47,579 bases of DNA. It comes from Nitrosopumilaceae archaeon (GTDB lineage Archaea > Thermoproteota > Nitrososphaeria > Nitrososphaerales > Nitrosopumilaceae). Position numbers and translations under genes: made by a program. Below, piece by piece: positions 8,854 through 18,532 of this stretch. The DNA is taken from NCBI GenBank assembly GCA_030038445.1, contig JASHOW010000079.1:1-47579 (forward strand). The letters are read 5' to 3'. Position 1 is the first letter of the stretch. Each line of letters begins with the position of its first letter. A model generated the notes under the pieces. That model ran no database searches and had not been told where the DNA came from. It saw nothing but the letters and a program-made list of their open reading frames with translations.

Positions 8854-9558
8854 ATGAGAACTAACCAACTAATACCAAAATCAAAATCAAGAATTGTCAT
8901 AAAGCTGTCAGGAAGTCTATTTGGCTTGGAAGATACAAAGACATTGAAACAATTTGCAGAATTTTTCGTTAGGTCAAGTAAGGTTTATCAACCAATCATA
9001 ATTGCAGGTGGAGGCAAGATAGCAAGACATTACATTTCACATGCGCGGTCATCAGGTGTTGATGAATCTACACTTGATGAGCTTGGCATTGAGGTATCAA
9101 GGCTAAATGCAAGATTGCTGATCTTTGCACTACAAGACAAGGCATATCCTCACCCCCCTACTAATTTGAAGGAAGTGGCTAACGCTGCAGATAGCGGTTT
9201 GATAGTAGTCACTGGAGGCTTGCATCCGGGACAGAGCACAAATGCTACTGCTGCACTAATTGCAGAAAAAATAAGGGCAAATATGTTTCTTAACGCTACT
9301 GACGTCGATGGTGTCTATGACTCTGATCCGCGTAAAAACAAACATGCAAAAAAGTTCAAAAAAATTCCATTAAAAAAACTTCGTGGCATGCTTGTACAAC
9401 AAGATTCAATTGCGGGTGGATATGATCTGATGGATATAGTAGCTCTGAAGGTCATTGAACGCTCAAAGATCAAAACAAGAATTCTCAAGGCTGATATCAA
9501 GTCATTAGAAAAGGCCATCAAGGGAAGCCCTGAGGGCACAGAAATTACACTAATTTAA
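8854..9558 (+). CDS. pyrH: UMP kinase (archaeal amino-acid-kinase fold)
   Basis: The track extends to 8707 inside the HD gene, but ATG 8854 gives 234 aa, the normal length for archaeal UMP kinase. Landmarks are '[11 protein letters not shown]' (phosphate-binding loop), '[13 protein letters not shown]', '[20 protein letters not shown]' (UMP site) and '[22 protein letters not shown]' (nucleotide-binding region). It converts UMP to UDP in the pyrimidine pathway, linking to the pyrB/pyrI genes about 12 kb away. The last 14 nt overlap the 3' end of the convergent gene at 9545. Confidence 0.88.
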   Translation: MRTNQLIPKSKSRIVIKLSGSLFGLEDTKTLKQFAEFFVRSSKVYQPIIIAGGGKIARHYISHARSSGVDESTLDELGIEVSRLNARLLIFALQDKAYPHPPTNLKEVANAADSGLIVVTGGLHPGQSTNATAALIAEKIRANMFLNATDVDGVYDSDPRKNKHAKKFKKIPLKKLRGMLVQQDSIAGGYDLMDIVALKVIERSKIKTRILKADIKSLEKAIKGSPEGTEITLI

Positions 9559-9949
9559 CAGAACCAGTATATTCTGCAATGCCAGCAGCTATCGCTTTTT
9601 GTAAAATTTCCCTTGCCTGTTCCTGAGGTAAAACCTTTGATTGTGCCTTGGCATATCCCTCTTCATCTACTATGACAGCAACCCAGCCTTCTGGCTTTTG
9701 GGCTATGCATACAAACTCTTTGTCTCCTACTGGAACAAAGGTACCTTGAGATCTTTTCACTGTAAGGGTAAGCATGGCAAAACCTGCATGTTCAAACAAA
9801 GTCATTTGTGATTTTCTTGCTCTATCTTGGCCAATTCTTACTGCCTGATGATACTGCACAAATTTAGATCTGAAAACTTTTACTATAAGGGTTTTCAGCT
9901 CAAGGTTTAATTGAAGACCAGATTCACTGTGTATTGTACTTGGATACAA
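9545..9949 (-). CDS. Conserved protein of unknown function
   Basis: 134 aa if TTG 9949 is used; no ATG or GTG lies in a better place, so the N-terminus is uncertain. The C-terminal two thirds ('[19 protein letters not shown]' onward) alternate beta strands and end in an alpha helix ('[14 protein letters not shown]'). There are no membrane segments, signal peptide or metal motif. I do not recognise the family. It overlaps UMP kinase by 14 nt tail to tail and overlaps the start of the divergent gene at 9934, so its first codons or that gene's start must share sequence. Confidence 0.55.
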   Translation of the reverse strand: MYPSTIHSESGLQLNLELKTLIVKVFRSKFVQYHQAVRIGQDRARKSQMTLFEHAGFAMLTLTVKRSQGTFVPVGDKEFVCIAQKPEGWVAVIVDEEGYAKAQSKVLPQEQAREILQKAIAAGIAEYTGSVKLV

Positions 9950-10497
9950 GAATCATACTTGGAGCAGCTACTGTAGCAATCATAGCAGTTGTTTTTGTAA
10001 TTGCTACTATGCCAAGTTCTGGCCTGATAAAAAGTCTAGTACCACAGGGACCAAACGTACCTACATCGCTAACAGCGGTTTCAACTGACATCAAGCCGCT
10101 TTCTATAACATATAACGGAACCTCGGTTGTTTCATCTAGTGAAAGAAACGCTACACTACAAACTAATTTCTACATAACAAATCCAAATACCACTACAGTA
10201 ATTCTTGAAGCCATAAACTATGATATCTCTGCTGACGGAACAGTGATTGGATATGGCCAGATAGGATCAAGATATGAAGGAAGCTGGGAAAGCTCCTACT
10301 ATTACCCACTAATAGAAGGTACATCATCAAATATAGGCAACAGTACAACTATTGAAAATACTGGAAATTATCCAGCCATCTGGTCTGCGCTGGAAAAGGG
10401 AACAGCAAAAATTACTATATCAGGTACTGCTTACTATGCAACAAAGACAGCGTTTAACGGCAATGACTTTACGCAAGACTTTAACTTTACACAATAA
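9934..10497 (+). CDS. Membrane-anchored protein with a WHy/LEA2-like domain
   Basis: A 187-aa protein. The N-terminal helix (about residues 8-26, 'ILGAATVAIIAVVFVIATM') is a signal anchor. The outer domain has the LEA2/WHy pattern: a strand, then 'NFYITNPNTTTVILEAINY' with the characteristic N-P-N, then 'YDISADGTVIGYGQI'. WHy domains occur in desiccation-linked and surface proteins, and several archaeal copies are known. The start is TTG 9934 or TTG 9940. The family call rests on the NPN strand pattern, so moderate confidence. Confidence 0.55.
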   Translation: MYLDTRIILGAATVAIIAVVFVIATMPSSGLIKSLVPQGPNVPTSLTAVSTDIKPLSITYNGTSVVSSSERNATLQTNFYITNPNTTTVILEAINYDISADGTVIGYGQIGSRYEGSWESSYYYPLIEGTSSNIGNSTTIENTGNYPAIWSALEKGTAKITISGTAYYATKTAFNGNDFTQDFNFTQ

Positions 10498-10501
10498 CCC
10501 A

Positions 10502-11077
10502 CTAATGTAATACCGGGTTATACCTAGATCGCATGAATTTTACCAAGTAGACAAAGCCAAGAATTATCCATGTAAGTATCATTGCACTCCAAACAAACAC
10601 AATGATCTGCTCTAAACTTATACCCAGTTGTGCCATAATCGTGGTAACCTGTGATGGCAACACTGCGTTTAATTGGTAGAGAGGAAAAAGATAGGGATTG
10701 ATATCTTGATTATAGTGTAGATTGTAGCCAAGTAGGGGCACTATTGCATGCCAGCCAAAGAAAAATGTGACAAAAAAGAAGATGGATTTTCTGCCAATTG
10801 CCTTTTTGTATCCGCGTTTTTCGTATCTCTCAAGCCTTTGCTTTACTTGTGCAAGCTCGGTTTTTAGCTCCTCAACAGACTGTTGACGTTTTATTTTTCT
10901 TTTAGATGGTTCTACGTACATGGCAATTAGTGACTCTAGGTATTTTTTGTCAGAGGTATACAACGGTCTGTCCTCTTGAAGCATGTTCAGAATGTAAGTT
11001 AACCTACCATTGTCTCCCTTCCTTATATCGATCAAGTACAGCACATGCTCAATTAGATCCTCGTCCACTGTAATCAC
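10502..11077 (-). CDS. Two-helix membrane protein with coiled coil, unknown function
   Basis: 191 aa from GTG 11077. The N-terminal cytoplasmic region (1-60) is helical and acidic, and a basic coiled coil follows ('QSVEELKTELAQVKQRLERY', about 65-92). Two membrane helices are seen near 99-117 ('IFFFVTFFFGWHAIVPLLG') and 158-182 ('IIVFVWSAMILTWIILGFV'), joined by an outward loop of about 40 residues. The family is not recognised. It converges on the WHy-like gene with a 4-nt gap. Confidence 0.55.
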   Translation of the reverse strand: MITVDEDLIEHVLYLIDIRKGDNGRLTYILNMLQEDRPLYTSDKKYLESLIAMYVEPSKRKIKRQQSVEELKTELAQVKQRLERYEKRGYKKAIGRKSIFFFVTFFFGWHAIVPLLGYNLHYNQDINPYLFPLYQLNAVLPSQVTTIMAQLGISLEQIIVFVWSAMILTWIILGFVYLVKFMRSRYNPVLH

Positions 11078-11174
11078 CTATGCCTCAATACGGGTGAATC
11101 ACTGGGTCGGGCTTTAGATAACCTTATCAATATTATCAAGCTCCTTTGGAAAAGGATTTTGATTATTTGTCAAG

Positions 11175-11867
11175 CTAGCTTACTTTCTTGAGGAAACTCA
11201 TGATGGGTTCTTTGTCCATATTTGATAGCGATGAAAATCCCTCTAGTAGCTCACGTTGAATCATCAATGCCTCGTCGAGTGCCTTCTTTACTCTATCGCT
11301 ATCAAACGGAACTAGCTGGCTTATTTTTCCTTCGCTGTATGATTCAACATATCTTCTTAGTAGAGAAGAGACAAAATTTGGAGCAACATCAAGCAATGTA
11401 AGAATTGAGTTTTTTAGGTCTTTATCTTTTGAGTTGGAATTTTTTTCAAAGAATTCATGCATGATTCTTACCCGTTCTTTTCCCATCTCTGATAAGGAGG
11501 CAGCAACCAACAAACCTTCTTCTGTTAGCTGGTAGTATGGTACCCCTTGTTCCTGAAGTGCCTTGGGCCCCCGCTTTATTGGAAGCCTACCCGATTCTTC
11601 AACTATGCCTAACGGCAAAAGAATCTCGTCCAGATCCCTAAATATGCCAGAATAAATATTCTGCCAAGTAGTTCCATTTTTTTCTGCAAGCCTGTGTGCT
11701 ATTGCTGTTCTGGTCTTTTTTGTTGGAAGAGTCTCCATGGCAAGATGCATGATTATTCCACGTTGACGCATAGCTTCACCCGTAAATTCTTTATTTTTTG
11801 TCTTGAAGGTCTGAAAAACAGATAACTTTGGAATGGTCTTGTTCGACTTTGTCATCTTGTTACTCAT
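11175..11867 (-). CDS. Winged-helix-like protein, possible transcription regulator
   Basis: 230 aa. Residues about 30-130 read like a winged helix: 'RGIIMHLAMETLPTKKTRTA' as the first helices, 'WQNIYSGIFRDLDEILLPLG' as a recognition region, then 'YYQLTEEGLLVAAS', the 'Y-x-L-T-x-x-G' strand and helix seen in many archaeal wHTH proteins. The C-terminal half is all helical and may dimerise. Its divergent upstream region carries three copies of AATTATAAC and two perfect palindromes, which suggests autoregulation together with the rhodanese gene. The regulator call is inferred. Confidence 0.55.
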   Translation of the reverse strand: MSNKMTKSNKTIPKLSVFQTFKTKNKEFTGEAMRQRGIIMHLAMETLPTKKTRTAIAHRLAEKNGTTWQNIYSGIFRDLDEILLPLGIVEESGRLPIKRGPKALQEQGVPYYQLTEEGLLVAASLSEMGKERVRIMHEFFEKNSNSKDKDLKNSILTLLDVAPNFVSSLLRRYVESYSEGKISQLVPFDSDRVKKALDEALMIQRELLEGFSSLSNMDKEPIMSFLKKVS

Positions 11868-11904
11868 TTTTGATTTTCAAGAGTGGTGTAAATTTAGGAT
11901 TATT

Positions 11905-11996
11905 GTTATAATTTGAAATTATCATTTTGTGATAGTATCATACTTTACATGAATATAAGAATTTACGATTTTGAAAGAATTATAACAAATTATAAC
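11905..11996. promoter_or_regulatory. Cluster of repeated AATTATAAC boxes and palindromes
   Basis: GTTATAATT occurs at 11905-11913 (inverted copy), and AATTATAAC at 11978-11986 and again at 11988-11996, the last two exactly 10 bp apart (one helical turn). Between them are the perfect palindromes ATAATTTGAAATTAT (11908-11922) and TGATAGTATCA (11930-11940). This lies between the divergent wHTH-like and rhodanese genes. Confidence 0.45.
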
Positions 11997-12044
11997 TTTT
12001 TCACTTACAATACATAATTTGGCTGCATAGAAATTTCAAGAAAT

Positions 12045-12908
12045 ATGACAAATCTTCTACAATGCTTTGGTGGTACTGTCATTGATACAACATGTGAAAT
12101 GAATTTACATTGGATGCTGCAGAGAATCTTCATGCTCAAATCTCCGGAAGAACTTGTGAGATTAATGGAAAGACCCAACTTGGTTCTAGTTGATTGCAGG
12201 TCTTACAAAGAATATTCACAAGGACATATTCCAGGAGCAGTTAATGTTGATCTATTTTACTATCACTGGCTTGATACAACAAAGGATGGCGTAAAAGCAT
12301 TTGAGAAGCAGATGAATGTTCTTTTTTCATTTATGGGTATTACAAAACAAACGATCGTGATATTTTACGATGATGTTGCGGGCATGAGCGCAGCACGAGG
12401 TGTATGGCTCTTGACATATTTTTCACATCCACAGGCATTCATGCTAAATGGTGGATTTAGAAAATGGCAGAGCCTTGGATTGCCTATAGAGATCCAAACA
12501 AATGGATTCAAACCAGCTAAATTTTCTGGCAAAATTAACAAGAACATACTGGTTGGTTTTGAATATGTCAGGAAAAATCTTGACAAGACAAAGATAATTG
12601 ATGCACGAACGAAGGAAGAATATGAAGGCAAAGTCATGCGTGCAGCAAGGAAGGGACGCATACCAAATGCCGTTAGCATTGATTGGATGCTTAACATTAA
12701 CGAAGATGGTACCATGAAATCATTAGAAGAACTTGCAAATCTATATCGATTCTCAAAAAATGATGAAATCATAACCTATTGTCAGGGAGGGTATCGCGCC
12801 GCAAACTCGTTTATTGCACTAAAGATGCTCGGCTTCAAAAATGTAAAGGTCTATCTTGGTTCATGGGGTGAATGGGGTAACAGATTAGATCTTCCAATTG
12901 AAAAATAA
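12045..12908 (+). CDS. Tandem-rhodanese sulfurtransferase
   Basis: 287 aa with two rhodanese domains (about 32-150 and 165-285), the layout of thiosulfate or 3-mercaptopyruvate sulfurtransferases. The C-terminal domain holds the active loop 'CQGGYRAA' with catalytic Cys246. In the N-terminal domain the equivalent position is Asp ('FYDDVAGMSAA'), so it is non-catalytic, as usual for this class. The six-residue active loop C-Q-G-G-Y-R is closer to thiosulfate sulfurtransferase than to MST. ATG 12045 lies about 30 nt downstream of a TATA-like TACATAAT. An internal Met30 ('MLKSPEELV') is an alternative start that matches many homologues. Confidence 0.85.
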   Translation: MTNLLQCFGGTVIDTTCEMNLHWMLQRIFMLKSPEELVRLMERPNLVLVDCRSYKEYSQGHIPGAVNVDLFYYHWLDTTKDGVKAFEKQMNVLFSFMGITKQTIVIFYDDVAGMSAARGVWLLTYFSHPQAFMLNGGFRKWQSLGLPIEIQTNGFKPAKFSGKINKNILVGFEYVRKNLDKTKIIDARTKEEYEGKVMRAARKGRIPNAVSIDWMLNINEDGTMKSLEELANLYRFSKNDEIITYCQGGYRAANSFIALKMLGFKNVKVYLGSWGEWGNRLDLPIEK

Positions 12909-12996
12909 CGAAATTCTAGATATTGCAATGGTATATCATAACGTACGATGATCGCACAATGAAATTTCTTATTTTTTTGAAAAAATGGGCTGTGGC

Positions 12997-13004
12997 TTTA
13001 TAAG
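12997..13004 (+). promoter_or_regulatory. TATA box of the ATP synthase operon
   Basis: TTTATAAG lies about 43 bp upstream of atpK's ATG. With the usual 25-27 bp spacing, transcription would start near 13026, giving a leader of about 18 nt. No other promoter-like element is obvious within the tightly packed operon. Confidence 0.55.
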
Positions 13005-13043
13005 AATTAGATTAATATATCCTCAGCTAATGAGCCATACCTA

Positions 13044-13388
13044 ATGATGCTGACCAAGCGTTCTAAATTATCGCTTATCATCATAACGGCAGGATTGACT
13101 ATGGGATTATCGACCTTCTTTACAACTCATTCTGCGTTTGCTGCAGACACCAGCTCAACAAGCAGCGGTTTGACAAAACCATTACTTGCTATTGCGGCAG
13201 CTATTGCAATTGCTGGTGGTTTGATAGGTACCGGCAATGCACAACAAGGTATTGGTGCTGCTGGAATGGGTATCATTGCAGAAAAACCGGAGAAGTTTGG
13301 TCAGGTACTATTCTTCTTCGTCATTCCCGAAACGTTATGGATCATAGGATTCGTATTGGGAATAATCTTACTGCTAGGTATCCTGTAG
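13044..13388 (+). CDS. atpK: A/V-type ATP synthase subunit K (membrane rotor ring)
   Basis: 114 aa. An N-terminal signal-like segment (about 1-34, ending 'SAFAADTSS') precedes the two-helix hairpin of a c/K subunit. The first helix is 'LLAIAAAIAIAGGLIGTG', then the polar loop 'NAQQGIG' and 'AEKPEKFG', then the second helix with the ion-carrying carboxylate in 'FFVIPETLWIIGF' (Glu after Pro). The hairpin is the usual 8-kDa type. The extra N-terminus suggests signal peptidase processing or a third, non-ring helix. First gene of the operon. Confidence 0.92.
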   Translation: MMLTKRSKLSLIIITAGLTMGLSTFFTTHSAFAADTSSTSSGLTKPLLAIAAAIAIAGGLIGTGNAQQGIGAAGMGIIAEKPEKFGQVLFFFVIPETLWIIGFVLGIILLLGIL

Positions 13389-13399
13389 TGGTTTCAGTA

Positions 13400-13954
13400 A
13401 TGAGCATAGAGACTTTCCTCATTGAGATAGAGAATAGAAAGAAAAGGGAAATTGAGAGCCTCGATAAGGATCTAGCAGAAAAAAAATCTAGGCTTCAGAC
13501 AGAGATGAATGTTATCGTAAAAGAGATTCAAGAGAAGTTTGCAATAGAGGCAAAGATCAAGTCGGAAAGAGAATACGCAAGAATAATTGAAGCGGCAAAA
13601 CTTCAAGCAAAAAAGATCATGTTTGATGCTATCAACGAAAATATGCAGTCCGCATTTGATGTTATCAAAAAAGAAATTGAAAATTATAGTACGAGTCCTC
13701 AATACAAAAAGGCTCTCGAAACTATGGTAAATAGTTCAAAGGCAAAACTTGGGCAAAACATTGTTGTTCACTGTCGTGATGAAGACAAGGTTACATTGAA
13801 GGACATGGGAATAACAATTGGTAGATCTATTAAAACTCTAGGTGGCATAGTTGCAGAAAACGAGGAAGGAACAAAAGAACTTGATCTTACTTTTGAAGAA
13901 TTACTTCGAACTCACGAAGACCAGATCAAAAGTTTCCTTTCGGAGAGAATGTAG
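13400..13954 (+). CDS. atpE: A/V-type ATP synthase subunit E (peripheral stalk)
   Basis: The track runs back to 13337 inside atpK; ATG 13400 gives 184 aa, normal for subunit E. The N-terminal half is a long charged coiled coil ('IEIENRKKREIESLDKDLAE') that pairs with subunit H, and the C-terminal half is the globular domain that touches A3B3 ('GGIVAENEEGTKELDLTFEE' is the conserved strand region). It sits between K and C, the usual archaeal order. Its stop abuts the TTG start of atpC, implying coupled translation. Confidence 0.88.
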   Translation: MSIETFLIEIENRKKREIESLDKDLAEKKSRLQTEMNVIVKEIQEKFAIEAKIKSEREYARIIEAAKLQAKKIMFDAINENMQSAFDVIKKEIENYSTSPQYKKALETMVNSSKAKLGQNIVVHCRDEDKVTLKDMGITIGRSIKTLGGIVAENEEGTKELDLTFEELLRTHEDQIKSFLSERM

Positions 13955-15022
13955 TTGCCAACATCACAATATGCATCATCCTTTGGTCGCCTACAAGCAA
14001 TCTCATTAAACCTCATCTCAAAAGAAACACTCCAGAACCTAATGAAAGCAAAAGATGAGGGAGAGATGGTAAAAATCCTAGAGCCAACTTGGTATGGTCC
14101 TGAAATTGAAAAAGCCGCAACTTTGTTCAAAGACACAGATCTTTTGGAAGTTGCACTGAACAGACATCTGGTTCAAGTAAACAAGATTGCACTGGAGGCA
14201 ACACCATTTAATGGCAAGTCTGCAGTACGAGGATACCTCTCAAAGTGGGATATTTACAATATAGAGCTGATACTATCATCAAAAGTCATGAATAGACCAA
14301 TCACGGAGGTAGAATCATTTTTGATATCAAGCAGAAATGTCCCTGCAGGAATCTCAGCAGGAAATATACCACATGATGATATGAAGGTCATACTTTCACA
14401 AAACAACGTAGAAGGCGTCGTAAACCAACTAGTCAAGTACAATTATGGCACCATCTTAATGCAACACCTAGAATCCTTCCAAAAAACGGGAGACATGGGT
14501 CCTATGATGTCTGCACTTCAATCTCACTATTATCAAAATCTGTTGGAGTCACTCAAGTTTTTCCAAGGTGATGAAGGCATGATCCGTGGTCTCTTTAAAA
14601 CAGAAATAGACAAGAAAAATATTCTAAGCCTTCTAAAGGCAAAAGAATCTGACCTTGACAAAGACTTACTGAGCAAACACATTGTAGATGGCGGAAAGAT
14701 CTCAAAAAACGAACTGCTGGAGATCTATGGTGCAAAAGATGTGCCAGAAATCGTAGGAAGAATCGAGAGTCGCTTTATGCTAATTAATGCACTGGCCCAA
14801 TACAAGAAATCAAAAAGCCTAATTGATTTTGAAGTAGCGTTGGATAAATTCATAAATTCCGAATATGTGAACAAATTGAAAAATATTGCATTATCGATTG
14901 GAACAATATTCTACTTTATTCTCAAGATGGAACAAGAACGTGAGAACATCAAAAGAATTGCATATGGCAAGCGCTACAATCTATCTGCAGAATACGTCAA
15001 TTCATTGCTATTAATAGAGTGA
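13955..15022 (+). CDS. atpC: A/V-type ATP synthase subunit C (rotor-axle socket)
   Basis: 355 aa, almost wholly helical, the expected size for the funnel-shaped subunit that couples the central stalk to the K ring. Typical segments include 'VRGYLSKWDIYNIELILSSK' and 'FKTEIDKKNILSLLKAKES', the repeated tri-helical modules of the family. The start is TTG directly after the atpE stop with no gap. The N-terminus 'PTSQYASSFGRLQAISLNLI' matches the family's opening helix, supporting this start. Confidence 0.88.
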   Translation: MPTSQYASSFGRLQAISLNLISKETLQNLMKAKDEGEMVKILEPTWYGPEIEKAATLFKDTDLLEVALNRHLVQVNKIALEATPFNGKSAVRGYLSKWDIYNIELILSSKVMNRPITEVESFLISSRNVPAGISAGNIPHDDMKVILSQNNVEGVVNQLVKYNYGTILMQHLESFQKTGDMGPMMSALQSHYYQNLLESLKFFQGDEGMIRGLFKTEIDKKNILSLLKAKESDLDKDLLSKHIVDGGKISKNELLEIYGAKDVPEIVGRIESRFMLINALAQYKKSKSLIDFEVALDKFINSEYVNKLKNIALSIGTIFYFILKMEQERENIKRIAYGKRYNLSAEYVNSLLLIE

Positions 15023-15026
15023 TACA

Positions 15027-15365
15027 ATGTCTACACAAAAAACTCAATCAAGTGGTAGAATCGCAGTGGCAGGAGAACGTGAACTTGTGATAGGGTATAG
15101 GTTACTTGGAATCGAGGATACCTTTGTAGTAAGTGGTGAAGAAGCCAGCAAAATCATCCAAGACTTGTATTCATCAGGAAAGTTTAGTCTTATTATTGCA
15201 AGCGATGCTGTACGAAATTCACTTCCGGCAGTATTTAGGAAAAAGATCGAAGCGTCAATAGAACCGCTAGTTTTGTTCATGCCTGCTATGGAAGGAAACA
15301 TTCAAGAAGAGTCAATTGCGGCACTGGCAAAGAGGGTGTTAGGAATAAGTATCCCTACAAGTTGA
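15027..15365 (+). CDS. atpF: A/V-type ATP synthase subunit F (central stalk)
   Basis: 112 aa, a Rossmann-like domain of the central stalk. Typical family motifs are 'IAVAGERELVIGYRLLGIED' (the G-x-x-x-x-x-G-F/Y-x-L-x-G-I strand-helix) and 'SLIIASDAVRN'. It is usually 100-110 aa. ATG 15027 follows atpC by 4 nt. It binds subunit D and regulates rotation in homologues. Confidence 0.88.
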   Translation: MSTQKTQSSGRIAVAGERELVIGYRLLGIEDTFVVSGEEASKIIQDLYSSGKFSLIIASDAVRNSLPAVFRKKIEASIEPLVLFMPAMEGNIQEESIAALAKRVLGISIPTS

Positions 15366-15374
15366 TGATAATAA

Positions 15375-17138
15375 ATGGCTGATGGAATAATCTCAAGAAT
15401 CACAGGTCCGGTAGTTGTTGCCAGTGGACTTGAAGGAGCACAAATGTTTGACGTGGTCCGCATTGGTGATATGGGACTAGTCGGAGAAATAATTAGACTA
15501 GAAGGAAGCAAAGCAACAATACAGGTTTATGAGGATACCACAGGTCTTCGTCCAGGGGAGAAAGTAACCAACACAAAAAGACCGCTATCAATGCAGCTTG
15601 GTCCTGGTCTGCTTACTTCAATTTATGACGGAATTCAAAGACCACTTGACGTATTAAGAGAACAAAGTGGTGACTTTATCAGTAGAGGAAAGGTGATCCC
15701 TGCTCTTGATCAAACCAAAAAATGGGACTTTGTTCCATTAAAGAAAAAGGGAGATACCGTATCGCCAGGCGAGATAATTGGCGAGGTTCAGGAAACTCCG
15801 CTTATCATGCACAAAATAATGGTGCCTCACAACGTTGAGGGACAACTATCTGAAATTTCTGAGGGCAAGTTTACAGTTAACGAGATTGTTGCAACTGTGC
15901 AAAACAGTGTCAAGACAGACATAGGGCTTTCAAGCTGGTGGACTGTAAGAACTCCACGACCAGTACTTAGAAAACTTCCACCAGAGGAACCGCTTCTTAC
16001 AGGTCAAAGAGTACTTGACACATTCTTTCCTGTTGCAAAAGGTGGAACAGCGGCAATTCCAGGTCCATTTGGAAGTGGAAAGACAGTAACACAACAACAA
16101 CTTGCCAAGTGGGCAGACAGCAATGTCATTGTGTATGTGGGTTGTGGCGAACGAGGAAATGAGATGACCGAAGTTCTTTCGACTTTTCCAAAACTTGAAG
16201 ACCCTAAATCAAAGCGACCTTTGATGGAGCGTACAATTCTCGTAGCTAATACTTCTAATATGCCTGTAGCAGCGAGAGAAGCAAGCATCTACACTGGAAT
16301 CACAATGGGAGAATACTATCGTGATATGGGTTATGGTGTTGCCTTGATGGCAGACAGTACCTCTAGATGGGCAGAGGCATTAAGAGAAATTTCAGGTAGA
16401 CTAGAAGAGATGCCAGGCGAAGAGGGATATCCAGCTTATCTTGGTAGAAGACTGGCAGAATTTTATGAAAGGGGAGGCAAAGCAATTGTCATCTCTCCAG
16501 AAGAGCGTGTTGGTTCTCTTACTCTTGTTGGTGCAGTATCTCCTCCGGGAGGAGACTTTTCAGAACCAGTATCCCAAAACACACTTAGAGTAACTAGAGT
16601 TTTCTGGGCACTTGATGCAAGCTTGGCCTCAAGAAGGCACTTTCCATCAATTAACTGGCTTACAAGTTATTCTCTATATGCAGATGGCATGGGTGATTGG
16701 TACAAGAAAAACGTTGCAGCGGAATGGATAGCGTTAAGAAAGGAAGCACTTGAAATATTACAGAGAGAATCCGAGTTGCAAGAAATTGTTCAACTTGTAG
16801 GTTACGATGCATTACCTGAACCAGAAAAGGGAGTTCTTGATACTGCTCGTGCAATCAGAGAAGATTATCTGCAACAAAGTGCATACGACGATGTGGATAC
16901 ATACACATCAATTAGAAAACAATTCCTAATGTTAGAAGCAATCATTGAATTTGGCAAGATGGAGACTGAAGCAATCAAAAAAGGAATTCCATCTACAAAG
17001 ATAGGCTCACTAGAATCAAGAAAGATGATATCAAAGATAAAATGGACAAAAGAGGACCAAGTTGAACAACTAGTCAAGGACTTTAAGAGCAAAATGCAGC
17101 AAGAATTTAACAGTCTATTAGTGGAGGTTACACACTAA
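15375..17138 (+). CDS. atpA: A/V-type ATP synthase catalytic subunit A
   Basis: 587 aa, full length. Order: beta-barrel (1-75), the non-homologous insert typical of A/V-type enzymes (about 110-190), the nucleotide-binding domain with P-loop '[13 protein letters not shown]' (about 235), the catalytic-Glu region '[13 protein letters not shown]', the Walker B strand '[35 protein letters not shown]', and a C-terminal helical domain. All key residues are present and there is no intein. It hydrolyses or makes ATP at the A/B interfaces. It begins 9 nt after atpF. Confidence 0.96.
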   Translation: MADGIISRITGPVVVASGLEGAQMFDVVRIGDMGLVGEIIRLEGSKATIQVYEDTTGLRPGEKVTNTKRPLSMQLGPGLLTSIYDGIQRPLDVLREQSGDFISRGKVIPALDQTKKWDFVPLKKKGDTVSPGEIIGEVQETPLIMHKIMVPHNVEGQLSEISEGKFTVNEIVATVQNSVKTDIGLSSWWTVRTPRPVLRKLPPEEPLLTGQRVLDTFFPVAKGGTAAIPGPFGSGKTVTQQQLAKWADSNVIVYVGCGERGNEMTEVLSTFPKLEDPKSKRPLMERTILVANTSNMPVAAREASIYTGITMGEYYRDMGYGVALMADSTSRWAEALREISGRLEEMPGEEGYPAYLGRRLAEFYERGGKAIVISPEERVGSLTLVGAVSPPGGDFSEPVSQNTLRVTRVFWALDASLASRRHFPSINWLTSYSLYADGMGDWYKKNVAAEWIALRKEALEILQRESELQEIVQLVGYDALPEPEKGVLDTARAIREDYLQQSAYDDVDTYTSIRKQFLMLEAIIEFGKMETEAIKKGIPSTKIGSLESRKMISKIKWTKEDQVEQLVKDFKSKMQQEFNSLLVEVTH

Positions 17139-18530
17139 ATGTCTACTATATCATACAAGACAATCGACAAGATTGCAGGTCCACTTATGTTTGTGCAAGG
17201 CATTGATAATGCGGCTTATGGTGAGATTGTAGAGATAAAGCTTGTAAATGGAGATAGAAGACAAGGCCAAGTTCTTGATACAAGACAAGGGCTTGCAGTA
17301 GTTCAGGTCTTTGGCCCAACACTTGGATTGAATACAAGTGGAACTTCAGTCAAGTTTCTTGGAGAGACAGCACAGATCTCAGTATCTGATGACATGCTTG
17401 GCAGAGTCTTTGATGGCCTTGGAAATCCACGAGATAACGGTCCAAAGATAGTATCAAAGCATAAGGTTGACCTTGTCGGTTCTGGTATTAACCCCTACTC
17501 AAGAGAGGAGCCATCTGAATTCATTCAGACTGGCATGTCTAACATAGACGCAATGAATACTCTTGTAAGAGGCCAGAAGCTTCCCGTCTTCTCGGGCGCT
17601 GGTCTTCCTCACAACCTACTTGCATCGCAAATTGCAAGGCAAGCCAAAGTTCTCAGCGCATCCGAGAGCTTCTCGGTAGTCTTTGCTGCGATGGGAATCA
17701 CAAGTGAAGAGGCAAACTTTTTTGTAAAGCAATTCGAGGAAAGTGGCGCACTTGGTAGGACCTCGCTTTTCCTGAATCTATCATCAGATCCATCAATGGA
17801 ACGTCTGCTTACTCCAAGACTTGCATTAACTACTGCAGAATATCTAGCATATGAAAGAGACATGCATGTGTTGGTAATAATGACTGACATGACAAACTAT
17901 TGCGAGGCATTAAGAGAGATCTCAGCTGCAAGAGAGGAAGTTCCCGGTAGAAGAGGATATCCTGGTTACATGTACACTGACTTGGCCTCTCTCTATGAAA
18001 GGGCAGGCAAGATAAAAGGCAGGCATGGTTCTGTTACACAGATTCCAATTTTGACAATGCCGGCAGATGATATAACACATCCCATCCCAGACCTTACTGG
18101 ATACATCACTGAAGGTCAGATAGTCATGAGTCGAGACCTTCACAGAGGAGATATACACCCCCCGGTAGATGTACTGACAAGCCTTTCACGTCTTATGAAT
18201 CAGGGTATAGGAAAAGGAAGGACAAGAGAGGACCACAGAAATCTTGCAGACCAACTCTATTCCACTTATGCACAAGGTAAAGATGCAAGGGCACTTGCAG
18301 CCATTGTAGGCGAAGAGGCTCTAAGCGATCTTGACAGAAAGTTTCTAAAGGTGGCTAACAACTTTGAGAGAAAGTTTGTCAACCAAGGCATGGATGAAAA
18401 CCGTTCCATAGAACAGACCTTGGATATTGGCTGGGAACTGCTCAGCGAACTCACAGATTCTGAGTTGAACCGTATCAAGCCTGAATTTATCGAAAAATAC
18501 AGAAAGAGGACCAGCACAGGTGGAAAGTAG
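17139..18530 (+). CDS. atpB: A/V-type ATP synthase regulatory subunit B
   Basis: 463 aa, full length. As expected for the non-catalytic subunit, the P-loop position has the degenerate '[15 protein letters not shown]', while '[43 protein letters not shown]' is the strongly conserved B-type core. It begins with ATG immediately after the atpA stop, so expression of A and B is coupled at the required 3:3 ratio. Confidence 0.95.
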   Translation: MSTISYKTIDKIAGPLMFVQGIDNAAYGEIVEIKLVNGDRRQGQVLDTRQGLAVVQVFGPTLGLNTSGTSVKFLGETAQISVSDDMLGRVFDGLGNPRDNGPKIVSKHKVDLVGSGINPYSREEPSEFIQTGMSNIDAMNTLVRGQKLPVFSGAGLPHNLLASQIARQAKVLSASESFSVVFAAMGITSEEANFFVKQFEESGALGRTSLFLNLSSDPSMERLLTPRLALTTAEYLAYERDMHVLVIMTDMTNYCEALREISAAREEVPGRRGYPGYMYTDLASLYERAGKIKGRHGSVTQIPILTMPADDITHPIPDLTGYITEGQIVMSRDLHRGDIHPPVDVLTSLSRLMNQGIGKGRTREDHRNLADQLYSTYAQGKDARALAAIVGEEALSDLDRKFLKVANNFERKFVNQGMDENRSIEQTLDIGWELLSELTDSELNRIKPEFIEKYRKRTSTGGK

Positions 18531-18532
18531 GA

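Noticed and set aside
13337-13399. N-terminal extension of subunit E overlapping atpK
   Set aside because: It is simply the atpK 3' end in another frame; ATG 13400 starts the coiled coil as in the family.
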